A stretch of 64,000 nt of DNA, from positions 19,942 through 83,941 of the forward strand of contig JALNWK010000003.1 in NCBI GenBank assembly GCA_023230925.1. The letters run 5' to 3'. Below are positions 61,192-64,000 of this stretch, in pieces (within the stretch, counting starts at the first letter, position 1; each line of letters opens with the position of its first letter). The DNA comes from Limnochordia bacterium. Its GTDB lineage: Bacteria > Bacillota > Limnochordia > DUMW01. A program made the translations under genes and the position numbers. The notes under the pieces are model-generated. The model saw nothing but the letters and a program-made list of their open reading frames with translations. It was not told the DNA's origin and searched no databases.

Positions 61192-62412
61192 ATGAGAAGA
61201 GTTGGTCGTAACAACGGGTACTGGGTGGTAGGTTTGGTCCTTTCATGTTTGTTGGTAGCGTCTGTTGTTTCGGCAAAAACAACGGTGGAGATATGGACCC
61301 CATTTAACTCGGGCGTTCATCATGATGCATTCAATGCGCTTGTGGAGGAGTTTAACGAGACGCATACAGACATCTATGTGGAACATTATGGTCAGACCGG
61401 TTTCAAAGCAGAGAAATATGTTATGGGAATGCTAAGCCGTGTGCTCCCTGATATTGGCTGGGTAGCACCATCCTGGATTATGGATTTGTATAGCGACGAT
61501 GTATTAGTGCCCATTGATGATCTAGCGGCTCGCGATGGTTTTGATACTTCATCTTTCTGGCCGGGTGCCTGGCATGTGAGGGTAAATGGACACCAATGGG
61601 GTATGCCCTTCGAAATCGGATCAGATGCGGTAGTCTACAATAATGACCTGTTCTCCTATGCGGGGCTCGCTTCGCCTAAACCAACCTGGACGTGGGATGA
61701 CTTCGTCTCTGTAGCCAGAAAACTGACGGTTCCTAAGGAGACCTATGGTTTCCAGAGACTGAGCGCCAACTACCAAGTGATCCAATGGATTTGGCGGAAC
61801 GGAGGAAATATTGTTTCGGAAGATGAGACGAAGGCCACCTTTACAGATCCGAAGGCAATTGAGGCACTGCAGTGGTTTGCGGATTTAAGTCTTGTCCATA
61901 GTGTGGTGGGTGGTAATTTTTCCGATGGGACCGCGGCGATGTTTGTTAGCCACCCCGGTTGGTATCAGGCAAATGAAGGTTACTGGTCCTTTGAACCGGG
62001 TACCGCGCCAACACCCATTCCACAGGGTGGGACCAGAGCGAGCAGCTCCTACTACAAAGAGTTCGTTCTATTTCGTTCCACTCCCGAAAAACAAGAAGCA
62101 GCATGGACCTTTCTGCAGTGGTTAATGGAACCGGATCGGATCGCCGAGTGGTATGTCACCACCGGATACCTACCTGTAAGCAGGGAGATTCTGATGACTA
62201 GTACGTATCAGTTTCATCTTATGGAGAATCCGTGGTTGAACCCCTATGTCGCGGAGCTGGATTATACCAGGGATCAGATCGACGATAATGTTTTGCAGTT
62301 GTTTAGTGAAGCGGTATCCCTGGCGGTAAGCGGGAAGATGACCGCACAAGGTGCGATGGAGGCGATGCAACCAACTGTCCAGCTTTATCTGGATGAGAAG
62401 TACGGACTATAA
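61192..62412 (+). CDS. Extracellular sugar-binding protein of an ABC transporter (family 1)
   Basis: 406 residues. The ATG at 61183 directly abuts the site AAGGAGG, so the ATG at 61192 (9 bases away) is the start. Signal peptide: WVVGLVLSCLLVASVVSAKT, cleaved after ASVVSA; there is no proper lipobox. Solute-binding motifs: TTVEIWTPFNSGVHHDAFNALVEEFNETH, WGMPFEIGSDAVVYNNDLF, WTWDDFVSVARKLT and FTDPKAIEALQWFADL. The end has EKQEAAWTFLQWLMEPDRIAEWYV. It binds a sugar for import, yet no permease genes follow. It may serve a transporter encoded elsewhere. Confidence 0.92.
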   Translation: MRRVGRNNGYWVVGLVLSCLLVASVVSAKTTVEIWTPFNSGVHHDAFNALVEEFNETHTDIYVEHYGQTGFKAEKYVMGMLSRVLPDIGWVAPSWIMDLYSDDVLVPIDDLAARDGFDTSSFWPGAWHVRVNGHQWGMPFEIGSDAVVYNNDLFSYAGLASPKPTWTWDDFVSVARKLTVPKETYGFQRLSANYQVIQWIWRNGGNIVSEDETKATFTDPKAIEALQWFADLSLVHSVVGGNFSDGTAAMFVSHPGWYQANEGYWSFEPGTAPTPIPQGGTRASSSYYKEFVLFRSTPEKQEAAWTFLQWLMEPDRIAEWYVTTGYLPVSREILMTSTYQFHLMENPWLNPYVAELDYTRDQIDDNVLQLFSEAVSLAVSGKMTAQGAMEAMQPTVQLYLDEKYGL

Positions 62413-62429
62413 AGACATATCCTCGTGTG

Positions 62430-62866
62430 GGAGAAGCACTCCTTTGTCATCGGATTCCCTACAGAGGATGCATGGACGGTTCGCATAGAGATTTAAGACT
62501 TCGTACCGCTCCGGTGCGGCAAGTGATGTGTTCACTGGATTGAGGTGAGGACACCCATCCCGGATTTGATGGGGAACACTCAGGGATACCAAGCTTTAAG
62601 GCTGAGAAGTCTGTGATGGCCCTTTAGTGGGTAGTCCCGGACTGCCTCATGGATAATGGACCTATATGGTATAAACCTCCATGATACCTGTGAACGAGCT
62701 TGCCGCTTCATCCTACTGGATATGGACGTAGCGTAAAAGACTGCGGGCTATGGAGCCGTCCGTGGGAAGTGTCCTTTATTATAGGTTTTGATGTCCTAAA
62801 TCTATAGTATCGATACGTTCGCTCTACTGGCAAGAAATCCCCCTTTGACCTGGGGGATTTCTTTGT
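62430..62866 (+). ncRNA. Candidate structured RNA upstream of a terminator
   Basis: No ORF, but many self-pairing segments. AGACTTC (62496-62502) pairs with GAAGTCT (62606-62612) around a domain holding CCCATC/GATGGG (62554-62559, 62568-62573) and AGTGA/TCACT (62523-62527, 62533-62537). In the second domain CATGGA (62648-62653) pairs with TCCATG (62678-62683), and ATGGACG (62722-62728) with CGTCCGT (62757-62763). The unit ends at the intrinsic terminator 62832-62866. This is the architecture of a large structured RNA. Raised by memory only, the raiA RNA class is one possibility; no homology search could be run. Confidence 0.5.
62832..62866 (+). terminator. Intrinsic terminator
   Basis: AAGAAATCCCCC (62832-62843) and GGGGGATTTCTT (62852-62863) form a perfect 12-bp stem with an 8-base loop, followed by T-rich sequence (TTGTCT). 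It ends the candidate RNA. Confidence 0.75.
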
Positions 62867-63175
62867 CTACTGCCAGGAAGCCAACCAAATTGTTTTCAAT
62901 GCACTACCGGAGAAGAGCAGGTGATCCAGTGGTTCTGAGGTGGAAACCTGGTATCGGAATATGTTGCAAAGGTATCGAAGACCAATGGGAGGCATAGACC
63001 CCCCTTTGGTCGCGGCTATGGTGCGTCCTTGGGAGAAAAGCAGTTCGCCGTATTTTCGAAGTTGGCTTGTTGACCCGTAACGGAAAGAATACTTCGGAAT
63101 CAATTCATCATGCAGGAGAAACCAGAATAGAGTATAAATGATATAGAAGTACATGAGGAAAGGAGGTGGGCCATA
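62867..63175. other. Non-coding stretch before the small gene
   Basis: About 310 bases with no recognisable gene on the plus strand. TATAAA at about 63133 might be a -10 for the small gene that follows. A 143-codon open frame on the minus strand spans this area but shows no coding signature. Confidence 0.35.
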
Positions 63176-63280
63176 ATGATTGTGAGAGTCTTTCATTTCC
63201 CAGTTGGAGCTGAGATGGTAAATAACTGGCCCGCCGTAAAGGAGTTGATGGTAGATTCCATCACTGGAGGACTGCGCTAG
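63176..63280 (+). CDS. Small 34-residue protein with a strong Shine-Dalgarno
   Basis: ATG 63176 follows GGAAAGGAGGTGGG at 7-8 bases. It encodes MIVRVFHFPVGAEMV, NNWPAVKELMVD and SITGGLR, then TAG. It is not recognised. The near-perfect ribosome binding site is the main reason to call it. It may be a small protein or a leader peptide for the CD3324-family gene that starts 48 bases after its stop. A small palindrome (ACTGC-GCTA-GCAGT) covers the stop codon. Confidence 0.5.
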   Translation: MIVRVFHFPVGAEMVNNWPAVKELMVDSITGGLR

Positions 63281-63328
63281 CAGTCTTGTAGGGGCCAACA
63301 GAAAAACTCATAGGAGGATGCTGGCCCA

Positions 63329-63631
63329 ATGTATCTGAATGCCGAAGACGTATTACCACCCCGTCTCCTTCGCCAGGTTCAGGAGTATGTCCAGGGACAG
63401 GAGCTCTACGTTCCGAAAAAAATGGAAGACCGGGCCGGATGGGGACAGCGCAATGGAACCAGGCGCAAACTGGAGTTACGTAACCAGGAGATTCGCCGTC
63501 GGTACGCTGCAGGAGAGGCCATTCATAGTCTGATGGACGCGTATTACCTTAGCTATGATAGTATTCGAAAAATCGTGCGAAGAGTTGAAGGAAAGAACGA
63601 CTCGGATTCGGACTCGGTGAACCACGGTTAG
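63329..63631 (+). CDS. CD3324 family protein (small putative DNA-binding)
   Basis: 100 residues with AGGAGG 11 bases upstream. It has the layout of the CD3324 family of Bacillota: MYLNAEDVLPPRLLRQVQEYVQG, then LYVPKK, a basic stretch RNGTRRKLELRNQEIRRRYAAG, and a helix-turn-helix-like end (IHSLMDAYYLSYDSIRKIVRRVE). It probably binds DNA, but no target is known. The last gene in the window that I can support. Confidence 0.82.
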   Translation: MYLNAEDVLPPRLLRQVQEYVQGQELYVPKKMEDRAGWGQRNGTRRKLELRNQEIRRRYAAGEAIHSLMDAYYLSYDSIRKIVRRVEGKNDSDSDSVNHG

Positions 63632-64000
63632 TGATTCCTGCTAGACTAGTATTGGGATCAGGCCTAGATTGGTCCCATTGAGGAGGTGGTTGATTATGAT
63701 CAACCTGAGGTGGAGTCTGCGATAGGCTCCAAACAGGGGATGCGGGTAGGGCGCCTGAGCCTGCCCGCATCTGCGCGTTTATATATATAGCCAGTATCCA
63801 TATATGCTCTCCTTTGCCTATTGGATCTAGATAAGTGGTGTATGGTTAATGCGCCGCAAATTGTATTTACCCGTAGCGATGCAAACGCATGAAAGGATAA
63901 ACCTGGTTTTTGATGTCAGGACCTAATACAGGCTTACAATGGAGAAAGGATCAGCAGCAATGAAACCAAGTGCTTCCTGAGATGTCCTACCACAGGGGTC
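63632..64000. other. Non-coding end of window with a short ORF and a GC-rich hairpin
   Basis: A 9-codon ORF (MINLRWSLR, 63696-63725) has GAGGAGG 9 bases upstream. Immediately downstream lies GATGCGGGTAGG (63739-63750) pairing with CCTGCCCGCATC (63760-63771), a 12-bp stem with one T-G pair. It could be a leader-peptide attenuator for a gene beyond the window, or a terminator. Nothing else is recognised here. Confidence 0.35.

Noticed and set aside
62867..63298. 143-codon minus-strand open frame near the end of the window
   Set aside because: No ribosome binding site and low-complexity composition. It overlaps the plus-strand small gene that has a strong Shine-Dalgarno.
1..64000. CRISPR arrays, rRNA, tRNA genes and transposase genes
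   Set aside because: No regularly spaced direct repeats, no rRNA-like stretches, no cloverleaf with a T-loop GTTCRANNC, and no DDE or serine recombinase motifs were found by reading. A tool-based scan could still reveal short tRNA-like elements.

Overview
The window looks like chromosomal DNA of an anaerobic, spore-forming member of the Bacillota (Firmicutes). The pointers are AGGAGG-type ribosome binding sites, frequent TTG and GTG starts, a CotF-like spore coat gene, a yxlEFG-like operon, a YhaO/YhaN pair, ExoD, a CD3324-family gene and clostridial-type resistance gene remnants. Several secreted proteins, including a solute-binding protein, have signal-peptidase-I-type rather than lipoprotein signals. 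That would fit a diderm Bacillota lineage such as Limnochordia, but this is inference.

Layout. 1-318 is the end of an alpha-amylase-type glycoside hydrolase. 1153-3600 holds a pRiA4b ORF3-like protein facing a yxlEFG-like ABC transporter operon. 3.6-4.9 kb is decayed DNA with an ankyrin pseudogene. 4966-17488 is a complete type 3 BREX phage-defence operon in canonical order (brxF, brxC, pglXI, brxHII, pglZ, brxA-like), behind a good promoter whose -10 region is overlaid by alternating GTAAC/GTTAC half-sites. Ten bases downstream of it begins a YhaO-like phosphoesterase / YhaN-like SMC-type ATPase pair (17499-21303), so the nuclease pair is probably co-transcribed with BREX.

21.4-32.9 kb is mostly ordinary chromosome: two pseudopilins, a DUF362 protein, TPM and LemA proteins, a sugar isomerase and a PHP phosphoesterase, a CE15-like esterase, and a minus-strand run ychF - MFS - DUF763 - MATE. 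34-40.7 kb is a carbohydrate locus: a broken sugar-binding protein gene, a large exported TIM-barrel protein and a GH78 alpha-L-rhamnosidase. 41.2-42.0 kb is a Fic toxin / VbhA-like antitoxin pair. 42.6-49.7 kb holds spore coat genes, exoD, a solitary hisF, two Gfo/Idh/MocA oxidoreductases, a broken aminoglycoside phosphotransferase gene and a methyltransferase.

49.9-54.6 kb is a probable operon: phosphohexomutase, iron-dependent alcohol dehydrogenase, RtcB RNA ligase, GIY-YIG-type protein. It is followed by a heavily degraded streptomycin adenylyltransferase pseudogene. 55.8-62.4 kb is a second carbohydrate locus: an AraR-type regulator, a CBM9-like protein, a GH42-like exported protein, a concanavalin-like protein and a solute-binding protein, with no permease genes. 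The last 1.6 kb contains a strongly structured, terminator-ended non-coding region that probably encodes an RNA, a 34-codon gene with a strong Shine-Dalgarno, and a CD3324-family gene.

The standout system is the type 3 BREX island with its linked nuclease pair and candidate operator. The structured RNA at about 62.43-62.87 kb is the most interesting item outside protein-coding DNA. No CRISPR array, rRNA, tRNA or intact transposase was seen.
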